A DNA stretch of 7,069 nt from Peptococcaceae bacterium (GTDB taxonomy: Bacteria > Bacillota > Dehalobacteriia > UBA4068 > UBA4997): the NCBI GenBank assembly GCA_019421315.1, contig JAHZFN010000280.1, positions 9,000-16,068 of the forward strand, given 5' to 3'. Numbering within the stretch: position 1 is the stretch's first letter; each line of letters starts with the position of its first letter. The notes under the pieces were generated by a model that had not been told where the DNA came from, did not search any database, and saw only the letters and a program-made list of their open reading frames with translations. Of this stretch, positions 6,691 through 7,069 are shown one piece after another. A program made the position numbers and the translations under genes.

Positions 6691-6719
6691 AGTATACCAC
6701 CAAGAACCTTTTCTTGCAA
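6691..6719 (-). promoter_or_regulatory. Probable housekeeping promoter for cobT and the downstream run
   Basis: On the minus strand, TTGCAA (6714-6719) and TATACT (6691-6696) are separated by exactly 17 bases, and TGG directly before the -10 makes an extended -10 element. A transcript would begin near 6684 and carry a leader of about 78 bases before the cobT ATG. That leader is too short for a full cobalamin riboswitch. TTGCAA is its own reverse complement and so could in principle also act as a -35 for the divergent plus-strand frames, but I see no good plus-strand -10 at the right distance. Confidence 0.6.
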
Positions 6720-6758
6720 ACGAAAAAACAATTGTAGAAGAATTTGTTAGAAATAATT

Positions 6759-6968
6759 ATGCTACGTTTTCCATCTTCCATAGAAATAGACCCAGTAAGC
6801 AATTTAGCCGCCACCCCAGGTCCACAACCTGGTGCGACTAATAGCAAACTGAGCCTATTTAATCAAAATATACAACAAAATACTAAAAATGTCAATACAG
6901 GCAATCGGCAGTATGTCAACACCCAAAATAACGAAAAAACTAACAAGGGCAGTACAGGTGGCAAATGA
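6759..6968 (+). CDS. Hypothetical Asn/Gln-rich small protein
   Basis: An unrecognised 69-residue frame divergent from cobT. The N-terminus (MLRFPSSIEIDPVSN) is mixed, a Pro/Gly patch (ATPGPQPGAT) follows, and from about residue 28 it is dominated by Asn, Gln, Lys and Thr, as in a disordered or linker region. There is no membrane segment or signal peptide. An in-frame TTG at 6744 would add five residues; neither start has a strong ribosome site. Its TGA overlaps the ATG of the next frame (ATGA at 6965-6968), which is the best evidence that it is translated. Codon use (CTA, ATA, CGG, many AAT/AAA) is unlike the cobamide genes, suggesting a separate origin or a non-coding stretch. A hydrophobic frame on the opposite strand overlaps it. 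Confidence 0.4.
   Translation: MLRFPSSIEIDPVSNLAATPGPQPGATNSKLSLFNQNIQQNTKNVNTGNRQYVNTQNNEKTNKGSTGGK
6816..6832. repeat. Short perfect inverted repeat
   Basis: CCAGGT (6816-6821) and ACCTGG (6827-6832) are exact reverse complements around a five-base CCACA loop. They lie within the Pro/Gly patch of the plus-strand small frame. No T-run follows on either strand, so it does not look like an intrinsic terminator. It could be a protein-binding palindrome or simply a consequence of the Pro-Gly codons. Confidence 0.45.
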
Positions 6969-7069
6969 ACAGTAACAGTAAAAATAGTTTTCCCATCCCC
7001 AAAACTTATCAAGCTCCACACCAAAATCTCCGCAAATTTCCAACCCCGGCACCATCAACCATCAACCAT
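6965..7069 (+). CDS. Start of an unrecognised Pro/Ser/Asn-rich protein, cut by the window edge
   Basis: The first 35 codons of a frame that stays open to the end of the window. It begins MNSNSKNSFPIPKTYQ and is rich in Pro, Asn, Ser and Gln, with no recognisable domain. The start is supported by AGGTGG about five bases upstream and by the ATGA overlap with the preceding frame, the classical arrangement of translationally coupled genes. The last 19 bases are a heptamer repeat (ACCATCA). Too little is present to suggest a function. Confidence 0.4.
   Translation, partial: MNSNSKNSFPIPKTYQAPHQNLRKFPTPAPSTINH
7051..7069. repeat. Heptamer tandem repeat running to the window edge
   Basis: ACCATCA repeated 2.7 times (ACCATCA ACCATCA ACCAT) in the last 19 bases. 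The array may continue beyond the window. It lies inside the open frame that starts at 6965; seven is not a multiple of three, so a change of one unit would shift that frame. Confidence 0.6.

Noticed and set aside
6816..6832. Intrinsic terminator
   Set aside because: The six-base stem has no T-run after it on either strand and lies inside an open frame.
6855..7058. Minus-strand hydrophobic, Cys-rich frame of 67 codons
   Set aside because: It overlaps the plus-strand frames that have an ATGA junction and a ribosome site. Its hydrophobicity is what the complement of Asn/Gln/Lys-rich codons produces, and no good ribosome site was seen for it.
6607..7069. Cobalamin or other riboswitch upstream of cobT
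   Set aside because: I see no B12-box-like sequence on the minus strand, and the only clear hairpin (6816-6832) lies upstream of the predicted promoter and is too simple.

Overview
The window is a stretch of bacterial chromosome, most likely from an anaerobic member of the Bacillota (low-GC Gram-positive lineage; Negativicutes or Clostridia would fit). The grounds are strong AGGAGG-type ribosome binding sites, tightly packed genes on one strand, moderate-to-low GC with AT-rich gaps, and Firmicute-type versions of the cobamide enzymes. The lineage is an inference from style and family resemblance, not from a marker search.

Almost everything recognisable lies on the minus strand and is read from right to left. 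It forms a late-cobamide (vitamin B12) block followed by a repair/phosphatase block. In transcription order: cobT (6606-5542), a possible small two-helix membrane protein (5482-5294), cobU (5270-4734), cobS (4746-3982, overlapping cobU by 13 bases), a shortened CobU-family P-loop protein (3935-3573), uvrC (3497-1635), a CobC-like histidine phosphatase (1590-1012), and a TIM-barrel protein of the endonuclease IV / sugar isomerase superfamily (967-212). Gaps within the run are mostly 35-75 bases and I see no convincing terminator between genes, so it may be one long operon. A good extended -10 promoter sits about 80 bases upstream of cobT.

Together, CobU (activation of adenosylcobinamide to its GDP form), CobT (activation of the lower-ligand base), CobS (joining the two) and the CobC-like phosphatase (removal of the phosphate) would give a complete nucleotide-loop assembly route. 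No corrin-ring genes, cobD/cbiB or adenosyltransferase are in the window, so it could serve either de novo synthesis or salvage. UvrC, the nuclease of nucleotide excision repair, sits inside this run between the cobamide genes and the phosphatase.

The left edge (about 2-149) holds two copies of an 82-base-period tandem repeat. The right edge (6759-7069), divergent from cobT, holds an AT-rich, Asn/Gln-rich small reading frame joined by an ATGA overlap to a second frame that runs off the window. Their codon use differs from the cobamide genes and I recognise neither.

No clearly new system is evident. The points most worth a second look are the paired CobU-family proteins (one shortened, one with an altered C-terminal motif), the nuclease-type metal-ligand set in the TIM-barrel protein downstream of uvrC, and the unexplained sequence at both edges.
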